NCBI GenBank assembly: GCA_964527835.1
Contig: CAZGNV010000014.1
Location: 18,626 to 82,625, forward strand
Source: JAFDCJ01 sp964527835
GTDB taxonomy: Bacteria > Desulfobacterota > Desulfobacteria > Desulfobacterales > JAFDCJ01
Reading direction: 5' to 3'
Length of the DNA: 64,000 nucleotides
Positions 43,254 through 50,824 of the stretch are shown here, piece by piece. Under the pieces are notes generated by a model. That model made no database searches. It was not told the origin of the DNA and was given only the letters and a program-made list of their open reading frames with translations. A program made the translations under genes and the position numbers. Numbering within the stretch: the stretch's first letter is position 1; every line of letters begins with the position of its first letter.

Positions 43254-43425
43254 CCCCTAATGGCTCTCCACGCAATATTCTTATGGCGATATCAGCATAT
43301 CTTTTCCCCTGATTGACAGCACTGGGCAGGTGTCCTCCTGCGATTCCATATCCCAAATAGGTATCCACATTCCAAAGGCAGGGGGCGAAGGGCCGGAGCA
43401 CCGAGATTGACAGACGATTCGTCAT
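43254..43425 (-). pseudogene. Scrap of a periplasmic ABC-type substrate-binding sensor domain
   Basis: The reverse strand encodes DTYLGYGIAGGHLPS, then NQGKRYADIAIRILRGE, a typical C-terminal segment of the ABC-substrate-binding-like sensor domains found in PAS histidine kinases. It joins the receiver scrap without linker, so this is a third donor gene in the same mosaic. Confidence 0.55.
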
Positions 43426-43434
43426 TTGGCATAG

Positions 43435-43558
43435 TCATCCTGCGTAAAAGCAGCCGGTCGCCCGCCGGGCCCAGGAAGTGCAAGATCCCCCCAAACAGGT
43501 TTTACCGGCCCACCAACATTAAGGTTGGGTTGCCGGGGTATCAGCTGAAGATCTGGAG
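43435..43558 (+). ncRNA. Candidate Moco/Tuco-type riboswitch upstream of AOR
   Basis: The leader contains CAGGAAGTGCAAG, then CCCCCCAAACAGG, then CCGGC/GCCGG and CCAAC/GTTGG paired arms (about 43505-43546), ending just before the GGAGAGGAG ribosome site. The AGGAAGNGCAA and CAAACAGG elements and the terminal stem resemble, from memory, the Moco RNA motif, which precedes molybdenum or tungsten cofactor genes and enzymes. The downstream gene is a pterin-dependent AOR, which fits. The assignment is from recall and needs a covariance search. Confidence 0.45.
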
Positions 43559-43569
43559 AGGAGATATCC

Positions 43570-45444
43570 ATGGATACCCATCTGAAAGTTTTGCTGATCG
43601 ATGCCGACAGTGCCTTTTACCGCCTGGACCGCTTTGACCTTGGGGCGTTTTTCGGCCCGGTGGACCTGGGGCTGCACCTGGCCGGCAAGCACAACAGTCT
43701 CAACATCGGCACGGGGCTGTTGGCGGGATCGATCTTCCCCGGCACCAGCCGCCTGATTTTCAACGGGTTTTCTCCTGCCTGGGGTGGATTTTACATCTCA
43801 TCGATGGGAGGCGCCGGGCTGGTTTTTGAAAATCTTGGCATCAACATGCTTTCAATTGTCGGCAAGGCACCGATGCCTTCCATATTATACCTCAACCGTG
43901 ATCATGCGGAAGAGGTTCATGTCGAACTGCAACCGGTGGATCTCAACCAGGTCTGGAGCGAGGGCCGTGGCGGCCTATATTCTTTAATGGATCATACCTA
44001 CCGGATTTTCGGCGCAAGGTACACCGGCGATCCCCGCATCCTGGCGGTCGGACCTGCCGCAAGGTCTACGGACATCGGTGCGATTGCATCGGTTCCAATC
44101 ACGAAGGGAAAATTGAGTCCTGTGGATACCTGGGCCGGACGCGGCGGGTTCGGATCGAAACTGCTTCAGGATCATGGAATTGCAGCCATCATTTACGGCG
44201 GTTCCTTCATCGATGAAGATTTCAGAGACCGCAGGGTGGCCGATGCCTGGTTTGTGGATAAATACCAGAAGAAGCTGGCCGCCAAAGATATCGAATCGAC
44301 GACAAAGTACCGTTTCGATCCTCAACTGCAGACCGGCGGCACTTTCGGTGTCAACTATACGACGCTGGCCGGGCGCATGCTATTTTTCAACTATCGCAGC
44401 ATTTACCTGCAGGAGGCGGACCGTCTGGATGTTCATGAAAAGTTTGTCCTCAACCACTACCTCAAGCAGTTCAACGAAGAAACGATCGTACCCAAAAAGC
44501 AGAGACACTGCGGAGAACCATGCGCCGCGGTCTGTAAAAAAATGCACGGGGTATATAAAAAAGATTATGAGCCATACCAGGCCCTGGGACCGCTGTCCGG
44601 CATCTTTGATCAACGGGCGGCGGAAAAGCTGAATCATCATGCCGACATGTACGGCTTTGATGCCATTTCGGTCGGCGGTGTGGTTGCCTGGATGATGGAG
44701 TGCCTTGCACAGGGCATTGTCACTGCGCCGGAGCTGGGAATTGCGGGGGTGCCGGTATTCGAACTCGACGAATTTGATGTTGTCGCCACTTCTCAGCACA
44801 ATGCAGACATCGGCGTTCAGCTGCTGGATGCCATTATTGAAAAACGCGGCATTGTCGATCTTTCCCAGGGGGCCAGAAAATTCGCCCGTCAGCTGTCAAG
44901 ACACAAGGGAGATCAAGCAAGAGATTGCTTTGTCTATACCGCCTATGCCCGCAAAGGCTGGATGGTGCCCAACCAGTACTGGACGCCGGGAGTGCTGTCC
45001 CCCATGTCAATGATGGGAAAATATTACATGCATTACGGTGAAGAGTTTCTGCCTCCCAGGGAACTCGGCAGTTTCGCTGCCCGGCGCCTTTGCGGCGAGC
45101 TGATTATGGACAATCTCGGCTGCTGCCGCTTTCACCGCTCCTGGGCAGAGGAGATGCTCCCGGACATCATGGGATCGCTTTTTGATCTGAAAGAGCAGTA
45201 TCTGGCAAACAACCGCATCACCGCCAGCAGAATCAGCAGCCGCAATGCTTCCATCTACTGGGAGTCCCAGCGCAATATTGATTACGTTCAAACCTTCCTG
45301 ACACGCCAGCATGTCGTGGAAGGAAACAATGACCCGCAGCTGTTGAAATGGATTGATGATTTCGCCGCCGACAGGCAAGAGGCCGCACTGAACTACTGGT
45401 ATGAAATCCATAAAGGCATCCAGGAGTCATTGCGAGAGTTTTAG
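43570..45444 (+). CDS. Aldehyde:ferredoxin oxidoreductase family enzyme
   Basis: 624 residues; GGAGAGGAG lies before the ATG. AOR-family N-terminus (GLLAGSIFPGTSR, GFSPAWGGFYISSMGGAG), a middle region with IPTKGKL-like SVPITKGKLSP and WAGRGGFGSKL, a likely [4Fe-4S] cluster (CGEPCAAVCKK with the C-terminal LGCCRF), and FELDEFDVVATSQHNADIGV. These enzymes carry tungstobispterin and oxidise aldehydes to acids with ferredoxin; this member is divergent, so the substrate is open. It stands alone between gene debris and a convergent nrdG. The leader contains the candidate cofactor riboswitch. Confidence 0.88.
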   Translation: MDTHLKVLLIDADSAFYRLDRFDLGAFFGPVDLGLHLAGKHNSLNIGTGLLAGSIFPGTSRLIFNGFSPAWGGFYISSMGGAGLVFENLGINMLSIVGKAPMPSILYLNRDHAEEVHVELQPVDLNQVWSEGRGGLYSLMDHTYRIFGARYTGDPRILAVGPAARSTDIGAIASVPITKGKLSPVDTWAGRGGFGSKLLQDHGIAAIIYGGSFIDEDFRDRRVADAWFVDKYQKKLAAKDIESTTKYRFDPQLQTGGTFGVNYTTLAGRMLFFNYRSIYLQEADRLDVHEKFVLNHYLKQFNEETIVPKKQRHCGEPCAAVCKKMHGVYKKDYEPYQALGPLSGIFDQRAAEKLNHHADMYGFDAISVGGVVAWMMECLAQGIVTAPELGIAGVPVFELDEFDVVATSQHNADIGVQLLDAIIEKRGIVDLSQGARKFARQLSRHKGDQARDCFVYTAYARKGWMVPNQYWTPGVLSPMSMMGKYYMHYGEEFLPPRELGSFAARRLCGELIMDNLGCCRFHRSWAEEMLPDIMGSLFDLKEQYLANNRITASRISSRNASIYWESQRNIDYVQTFLTRQHVVEGNNDPQLLKWIDDFAADRQEAALNYWYEIHKGIQESLREF

Positions 45445-45445
45445 A

Positions 45446-45480
45446 GGGTGCGGGTGCCGGAGCAAAAGATCAGCGCACCC
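45446..45480. terminator. Bidirectional hairpin between AOR and nrdG
   Basis: GGGTGCG (45446-45452) pairs with CGCACCC (45474-45480) between the converging AOR and nrdG genes. It has TTTT on the AOR-proximal side but no long U tract. Confidence 0.5.
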
Positions 45481-46168
45481 TGCAGCGGGCCACCCATTTT
45501 TCGGCAATGGTTTGCAGCTGCAGCAGTTCGTCAGGGCTGTAATCGCAATCCTGGTTTTTGAAAAATTCAGGGTGCAGGATGTGGGCGTCGCGAAACCGCT
45601 GCAAAACATACAGCCGGGCGCCCCTTATCAGCCGGGCGATTTGTTCGATGGCCCCGGGGGTGACGATGGGTTTGACGCAGGTGGTTCTGAATTCATAGTC
45701 CTTGCCGGAATCCATGATGACCAGGATGCTGGCAATAAGCGCGGCCGGGTCGCAGTCGCGCTTGATATGGGATTTATACTGCAGCGGGTCGGTTTTCAGG
45801 TCCATGGCAATATAGTCCACCAGGTCTTCGGCGATCAATCGCCGCAGGACCTGCGGCCGGCTGCCGTTGGTGTCCAGCTTGACCGGATAGCCCAAGGCCT
45901 TGACCCGGGCGCAAAGATCCACCAGGTCTTTTTGCAGGGTGGGCTCACCGCCCGAGATCACCACCCCGTCCAGAAATCCGACGCGCTGCCGGAGAAAGTC
46001 AAAAATCATTTCGTCACTTAAATCCGCCGGGCACGCACTGCCTCCGCGGACCAGCTCCGGGTTGTGGCAGTAAGGGCAGTCGAAATTGCAGCCCGAACAG
46101 AAAATAACCGAACTGACTTTGCCCGGGTAGTCGATCAGAGAGCTTTTCTGTAGTCCACCAATATGCAT
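45470..46168 (-). CDS. nrdG: Anaerobic ribonucleotide reductase activating protein (radical SAM)
   Basis: 232 residues with the radical-SAM triad CSGCNFDCPYC, an early GLQKSSLIDYPGK, and ISGGEPTLQ (GGE motif). It generates the glycyl radical on NrdD with S-adenosylmethionine and an electron donor. It lies 82 bases after nrdD in the same direction and belongs to its transcript. The length is in the range of the longer NrdG type of anaerobes. Confidence 0.95.
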   Translation of the reverse strand: MHIGGLQKSSLIDYPGKVSSVIFCSGCNFDCPYCHNPELVRGGSACPADLSDEMIFDFLRQRVGFLDGVVISGGEPTLQKDLVDLCARVKALGYPVKLDTNGSRPQVLRRLIAEDLVDYIAMDLKTDPLQYKSHIKRDCDPAALIASILVIMDSGKDYEFRTTCVKPIVTPGAIEQIARLIRGARLYVLQRFRDAHILHPEFFKNQDCDYSPDELLQLQTIAEKWVARCRVR

Positions 46169-46250
46169 TTTGGTTACATCAGTTGATTGAGTTAACCGAA
46201 TTGATCGAATCTCATATCCTGTTGCCTAATATTCGTTTCTTCGTTGGGCG

Positions 46251-48446
46251 TTAAGCGCCGTGTCCGGCCACGGCATCCGCCACCGGTATGCTTTGCGATT
46301 GCGGCTGGCTGATTTCATCCTGTTGCCTGCCGACTGGCAGCTGTTCAACCTTATCACCGGCCACCTTGAACATTTTGCGATCCGCATACTCGGTCTGTTT
46401 GCCGCTGTTCCACTGTTTGACCGGCCGCAGGTAACCGACCACCCGGGAATAGACCTCAGTTTCCTGGCTGCAGACAGGGCATGCCTGCTGCTCGCCTTCG
46501 AGGTAGCCGTGGCTCGGGCAGACGCTGAAAGTCGGTGTCAGAGTAAAGTAGGGCAGCCGATAATTGGCGGCCACCTTGCGCACCAGGGACTTGACGGCCT
46601 CGATGTCGCTGACCTGCTCGCCGAGAAAAATGTGCAGCACGGTTCCGCCCGTATACCGGGTCTGCAGCTCGTCCTGCAAACGCAAGGTCTCGAAGATATC
46701 GTCGCTGAAATTGACCGGCAGCTGGCTGGAGTTGGTGTAGTAAGGGGCGGCCCCGTTGCGGTAATCGGACTCGTTGGCACAGATGACGTCGCCATACTTC
46801 TTTTTGTCCAGCAGGCACAGCCGGTAGGAGGTGCCTTCGGCCGGCGTGGCCTCCAGGTTGAAAATCGCACCGGTCTGTTCCTGGATTTCCGCGATGCGCT
46901 CGCGCATGAAATCCATCACTTTCAGGGCGAACGCCTGGCCGGCGGTGGTGGTGATGTCTTCGCCCAGAAAATTCAGGCAGGCCTCGTTCATCCCGATGAT
47001 GCCCACCGTGGAGAAATGATTTTTCCAGTAAAGACCGCTGGCCTCCTTGATCTGCCGCAGGTAGAAGCTCGAATAGGGATAAAGGTTTTCAGCGGTGAAT
47101 TTCTCCAGCACCTTGCGCTTGATGCTCAGGCTTTCAGCGGCCAGCTTGATGCGGTTGTCGAGATGGGCAAAAAAAGCCGTTTCGCTGTCGCTGATAAAGC
47201 CGATGCGCGGCAGGTTGATGGTCACCACCCCGATGGAGCCGGTCAGCGGGTTGGCCCCGAACAGCCCGCCGCCCCTTTTGAGCAGCTCGCGGTTGTCCAG
47301 CCGCAGGCGACAGCACATGGAGCGGGCATCTTCCGGCGACATGTCCGAGTTGACGAAATTGGAAAAATAGGGAATCCCGTAGCGGCCGGTCATTTGCCAC
47401 ACCGCTTCGAGGTTGGGATTGTCCCAATCGAAATCCGCCGTGATATTATAGGTCGGGATGGGAAAGGTAAACACCCGTCCTTTGGCATCGCCTTCCATCA
47501 TGACCTCGGCAAAGGCTCGGTTGATCAAATCCATTTCAGGCTGAAAATCACCATAGGTTGCCTCCTGCTCGCGACCGCCGACAATGACGGGCTGGTCCTT
47601 TAAAATGGAAGGCACATAAAGATCCATGGTGATATTGGTAAACGGCGTCTGGAAACCGACCCGGGTGGGGATGTTGATGTTGAAAATGAATTCCTGCAGG
47701 GCCTGTTTGATCTCCGGGTAGTCCAGCGCATCGAAACGGATAAACGGGGCCAGCAGGGTGTCGAAGTTGGAAATCGCCTGGGCGCCGGCGGCCTCGCCCT
47801 GCAGGGTGTAGAAAAAATTGACGATCTGGCCCAGGGCCGAGCGCAGGTGCTTGGGAGGCGCACTTTCGACCTTGCCCTCCACACCCTTGAAGCCCTGGCG
47901 GAGAAGATCCTGCAGGTCCCAGCCGACACAGTACACCGACAGCAGGCTTAAATCATGGATGTGAAGATCGCCGTCTTTGTGGGCCCGGCGGATTTCCGGC
48001 GGATAAATGCAGTTGAGCCAGTACTCGGCGGTCACGTCCGATGAAATGTAGTTGTTGAGCCCCTGCAACGAAAAGCTCATGTTGCTGTTTTCTTTCACCT
48101 TCCAGTCCAGCTTGCGAATGTAGTGATTGACCAGGTCGGCACTGTGCTTGGCGGTAATCTGCCGGATCTGGGCATGCTGCTCGCGGTATAAAATGTAAGC
48201 CTTGGCGGTGCGGTAAAACGGGGAATTGAGCAGAACCCGCTCCACGATGTCCTGGATTTCCTCCACCTCGGGCACCGGTCCCAGGCGCAGCTCATGGGCC
48301 AGGGTCAACACCCGCAGGGTCAGCTTGCGAGCTTCGCGCTGCTCGAATTCTCCGGTGGCCTGGCCGGCCCCGGCGATTGCTGCAGTAATTTTCGCTGAAT
48401 CAAACTCCACCACCCGCCCGTCTCTTTTCTTAATCCTGTCAAACAT
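46251..48446 (-). CDS. nrdD: Anaerobic (class III) ribonucleoside-triphosphate reductase
   Basis: 731 residues from ATG 48446 (FDRIKKRDGRVVEFD onward), chosen because family members begin with this ATP-cone; ATGs 13-15 codons earlier have no ribosome site. ATP-cone (1-95), ten-stranded barrel (SMSFSLQGLNNYI-like NMSFSLQGLNNYI, TNITMDL, NLPRIGF), a zinc site (CPSHGYLEGEQQACPVC) and the glycyl-radical end RVVGYLRPVKQWNSGKQTEY with the conserved Gly. Makes deoxyribonucleotides under anoxia, using formate as reductant in most members, an interesting match with the formate dehydrogenase nearby. Confidence 0.96.
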   Translation of the reverse strand: MFDRIKKRDGRVVEFDSAKITAAIAGAGQATGEFEQREARKLTLRVLTLAHELRLGPVPEVEEIQDIVERVLLNSPFYRTAKAYILYREQHAQIRQITAKHSADLVNHYIRKLDWKVKENSNMSFSLQGLNNYISSDVTAEYWLNCIYPPEIRRAHKDGDLHIHDLSLLSVYCVGWDLQDLLRQGFKGVEGKVESAPPKHLRSALGQIVNFFYTLQGEAAGAQAISNFDTLLAPFIRFDALDYPEIKQALQEFIFNINIPTRVGFQTPFTNITMDLYVPSILKDQPVIVGGREQEATYGDFQPEMDLINRAFAEVMMEGDAKGRVFTFPIPTYNITADFDWDNPNLEAVWQMTGRYGIPYFSNFVNSDMSPEDARSMCCRLRLDNRELLKRGGGLFGANPLTGSIGVVTINLPRIGFISDSETAFFAHLDNRIKLAAESLSIKRKVLEKFTAENLYPYSSFYLRQIKEASGLYWKNHFSTVGIIGMNEACLNFLGEDITTTAGQAFALKVMDFMRERIAEIQEQTGAIFNLEATPAEGTSYRLCLLDKKKYGDVICANESDYRNGAAPYYTNSSQLPVNFSDDIFETLRLQDELQTRYTGGTVLHIFLGEQVSDIEAVKSLVRKVAANYRLPYFTLTPTFSVCPSHGYLEGEQQACPVCSQETEVYSRVVGYLRPVKQWNSGKQTEYADRKMFKVAGDKVEQLPVGRQQDEISQPQSQSIPVADAVAGHGA

Positions 48447-48760
48447 CTCAGCTACCTTTCGCTCCTGGTAAATTGAAGACTCCATTTCCATTCATGATGA
48501 ACCCGCAAAAAATCGATTTTCCCGCTTCACAGGCCTTTTCGAGAGTGGTTGTACCAGCTTGGCTAAATCCCCGACGGTTCCCACCAGGCACAGATCTGGC
48601 TTCAGCGGAAAATCAAACTCATCCGGATTTTATCCGGCAATGTCACCAGCGGGAAATCGGCGGTCAGAAAAGAAGGTTTTTCCCCGTTTTAAGCAGACCC
48701 GGACCACGAGAAGGCATGCCGCCGGGTTTTGAGGCTTAGTTGAAACCCTCGCCGAATGAT
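48447..48760 (-). other. Long leader of nrdD with a possible degraded reading frame
   Basis: If transcription starts at the promoter near 48770, the nrdD message has about 310 untranslated bases. Part of it (roughly 48490-48610, reverse strand) reads DEFDFPLKPDLCLVGTVGDL and AKLVQPLSKRPVK in one frame without a start codon, which looks like a remnant of a protein C-terminus that I cannot identify. No known riboswitch consensus was recognised. Confidence 0.3.
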
Positions 48761-48767
48761 AAATATA

Positions 48768-48822
48768 TTTGTACCACAATATCTTGCGATTTGTCAACGA
48801 AAAATTTCAACATGTAGTGGCA
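48768..48822 (-). promoter_or_regulatory. nrdDG promoter with two NrdR-like boxes
   Basis: Reverse strand TTGACA (48797-48792), an 18-base spacer, then TACAAA (48773-48768). Box 1 (48774-48789; CAAGATATTGTGG) fills the spacer and box 2 (48807-48822; CCACTACATGTTGA) lies 33 bases farther upstream, about three helical turns, as usual for NrdR tandem boxes. NrdR represses ribonucleotide reductase genes. Confidence 0.6.
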
Positions 48823-48969
48823 TGTTTCAGGGTGAGGACAAGACAGCCGATCGGGATCCCGGCGTTTGCCCACCCCCGGCAGAACCGGGCAGAAATACGG
48901 GTATTGAAAACCGGCGGGATTCATGGCATAAGTCAGGCGCAACAAACCGTCCTGAAAGGTTCAGCTTTA

Positions 48970-49434
48970 ATGTCCACCCGCGCCATCCAGTTTCTGAAGC
49001 AGAAAAAAGTCCCTTTCGAAGTCATCACTTACCACCACGGGGAAAAAGGAGCCGCCTTTGCGGCCGGCGCCACCGGCTTTGCCCTTGAAAAAACCGTCAA
49101 AACCCTGGTGGTGGATCTCGGCGGAAAACGGCACGTCCTGGTATTGATGCCCGGCGACAGGCACCTTTCCATGAAGCGCCTGGCCCGGTTTTGCGGGACC
49201 AAACGCGCGGCCATGGCCGATGTTCCCACGGCCGAACGCGTCACCGGCTACCGGGTGGGCGGCATCAGCCCCTTTGGCACCCGGCGCAGCTTGACCGTGG
49301 TGATGGATCGCAGCATTGTGCCCTTCGACCGGGTGCTGATCAATGCCGGCCGGCGCGGTCAGATGCTGCTGATGGCGCCTGCTGACATCCGCGCTGTCCT
49401 GGCCTGCGAGGTGGCGGATGTGGCGGACCCTTGA
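48970..49434 (+). CDS. YbaK/EbsC-family aminoacyl-tRNA deacylase
   Basis: 154 residues from ATG 48970; the open frame begins upstream, but family similarity starts with STRAIQFLKQKKVPFEVITYHH, and AAAGG lies about 10 bases before. Contains FALEKTVKTLVVDLGGKRHVLVLMPGDRHL and YRVGGISPFGTRR, the substrate-loop motif of YbaK. These enzymes hydrolyse mischarged tRNA, often Cys-tRNA(Pro). Stand-alone; it diverges from the nrdDG promoter region and converges with the aminotransferase gene. Confidence 0.93.
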   Translation: MSTRAIQFLKQKKVPFEVITYHHGEKGAAFAAGATGFALEKTVKTLVVDLGGKRHVLVLMPGDRHLSMKRLARFCGTKRAAMADVPTAERVTGYRVGGISPFGTRRSLTVVMDRSIVPFDRVLINAGRRGQMLLMAPADIRAVLACEVADVADP

Positions 49435-49451
49435 CCCACGAACAGCCTGGT

Positions 49452-50357
49452 TCAGCTCAGTGGCTGGAGCCAGTCGGCGAAACGGTCGTCTTTAAATTCC
49501 AGGATGGCGTTCATCAGGTCCATCACCTGCCGGGTGACGGGCCCGGGGGCCTGCAGTTCGCGCTCCTCGAAGCGGGCCACCGGTGACACCTTGATGCTGG
49601 TATAGGAGGTAAACATCTCGTCGGCGGCCAGCACCTCGTCCGCCGAGATGGGAACCTCCCGGGTGGCGATTCCGATCCGGGGGGCGGCCTCGAGAATCGA
49701 CATGCGGGTGATGGAGGACAGGATGCGGCCCAAAGGCGGCGTCATGAGGACATTGTCCTTGACGATGAACACCGCCTCGATGGAACCTTCGGCCAGAAAA
49801 CCGTCGGTGCCCAGGCTCAGACCGACATCATACCCCCGGTCGTTGGCGTCCTTGCGCACCAGGTACCCGTTGAGATAATTGGCGCAGGCCTTGGCGCCCA
49901 CCGGCACGGTTTCCGGATGGATTTTGCGCCATTTTGACAGACAGGCCGAGATGGGCCTGACCACCGCCGGATCGAAGGGCTTTTCGTCGGCAATGGCAAA
50001 CACCGCCATGTCCAGGGGCGTGTCCAGGACCAGCTCCAGCAAGGTTTCCTGCCCCCAGTAGGCCAGGATTTTGACCATTCCGCTCTGCAGGCCATTGGCC
50101 TGGATGGCCTCCTTGACGGCCTGCATGATTTCCTCAGGCCCGTAGGCCAGCTGCATGCCCAGCAGGTTGGCGGTTTTCAGCAACCGCCGGATGTGGGCAT
50201 CGGCCCGAAACGCCACGGGGCCCCGGGGGCCCGGATACACCCTGAAAACATCAAAAATGGCCGAAGCCCGTGAAAAACCGTGGGACAGCAACGGGACCAC
50301 CGCTTCGTGCCGGGCAATCAGGGTTCCATTCAGCCATACTTTTTCATCCTTGCCCAT
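49452..50357 (-). CDS. Class IV PLP-dependent aminotransferase
   Basis: 301 residues from ATG 50357, which has AGGAGGATGCG directly upstream; an extension to 50456 is not family-like. Typical fold type IV features: VWLNGTLI near the N-terminus, LLSHGFSRASAIFDVFRVY, the catalytic Lys in VPVGAKACANYLNGYLVRKDA, and GFLAEGSIEAVFIVKDN with TPPLGRILSSITR. The family includes branched-chain aminotransferases, D-amino-acid aminotransferases and 4-amino-4-deoxychorismate lyase; the sequence looks nearest to branched-chain or D-amino-acid types, but I cannot decide. Confidence 0.9.
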   Translation of the reverse strand: MGKDEKVWLNGTLIARHEAVVPLLSHGFSRASAIFDVFRVYPGPRGPVAFRADAHIRRLLKTANLLGMQLAYGPEEIMQAVKEAIQANGLQSGMVKILAYWGQETLLELVLDTPLDMAVFAIADEKPFDPAVVRPISACLSKWRKIHPETVPVGAKACANYLNGYLVRKDANDRGYDVGLSLGTDGFLAEGSIEAVFIVKDNVLMTPPLGRILSSITRMSILEAAPRIGIATREVPISADEVLAADEMFTSYTSIKVSPVARFEERELQAPGPVTRQVMDLMNAILEFKDDRFADWLQPLS

Positions 50358-50452
50358 CGCATCCTCCTTGATCTGCCTTTGGTTTTCATTCATCATTCGA
50401 AATTCCTTGTCCGACATTCGATATTCAATTCCCCTGTACCATTTGTTTGCGC

Positions 50453-50803
50453 TCATATATCGGCCGGAAAATCCACCGCCTGGTCGGCGGGAATTTTTTC
50501 GGAGGGCACAAAAGGAGTTAAGGGTTTTGTCTGAGTCCTGCCGGTCCGGCTGCCGCTGTCGGTGGCCGGTTCTGTTTTTTTGCTGTCGGCATCAGGGTTC
50601 GCTTTTGTTTCGCGCTCTGGATGATTGCCGGTGTTTTTTTTCAAGGCAACCGGGGATTGCCCGGTGCTGCCGGCATCCAGGTCCGCCGCCTGCCCCGGGT
50701 TTTGGCGGGCAGCCGCCCACCCTGACCCCGGCGCCACCAGAAACCCCGGCATCAGTATCCACAGGCCGGCGATCGCAATCAGTTTGGCCCTATGGGTGTT
50801 CAT
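50453..50803 (-). CDS. Short secreted protein of unknown function
   Basis: About 116 residues from ATG 50803; another ATG lies 15 bases upstream. A signal peptide (RAKLIAIAGLWILMPGFLVA) is followed by a low-complexity hydrophilic region rich in Gly, Asn, Lys, Glu and Thr and no recognisable domain. It is the last gene of the leftward cluster from 56.4 kb, 21 bases after the PEGA/FGE-like gene. Probably a periplasmic or exported accessory protein of that cluster. Confidence 0.55.
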   Translation of the reverse strand: MNTHRAKLIAIAGLWILMPGFLVAPGSGWAAARQNPGQAADLDAGSTGQSPVALKKNTGNHPERETKANPDADSKKTEPATDSGSRTGRTQTKPLTPFVPSEKIPADQAVDFPADI

Positions 50804-50824
50804 CCTGCTGCCCCCCATAATCGG

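Noticed and set aside
46260..47603. 447-codon forward frame opposite nrdD
   Set aside because: Shadow of the strongly coding nrdD strand. Its translation matches no family and nrdD has all its catalytic motifs.
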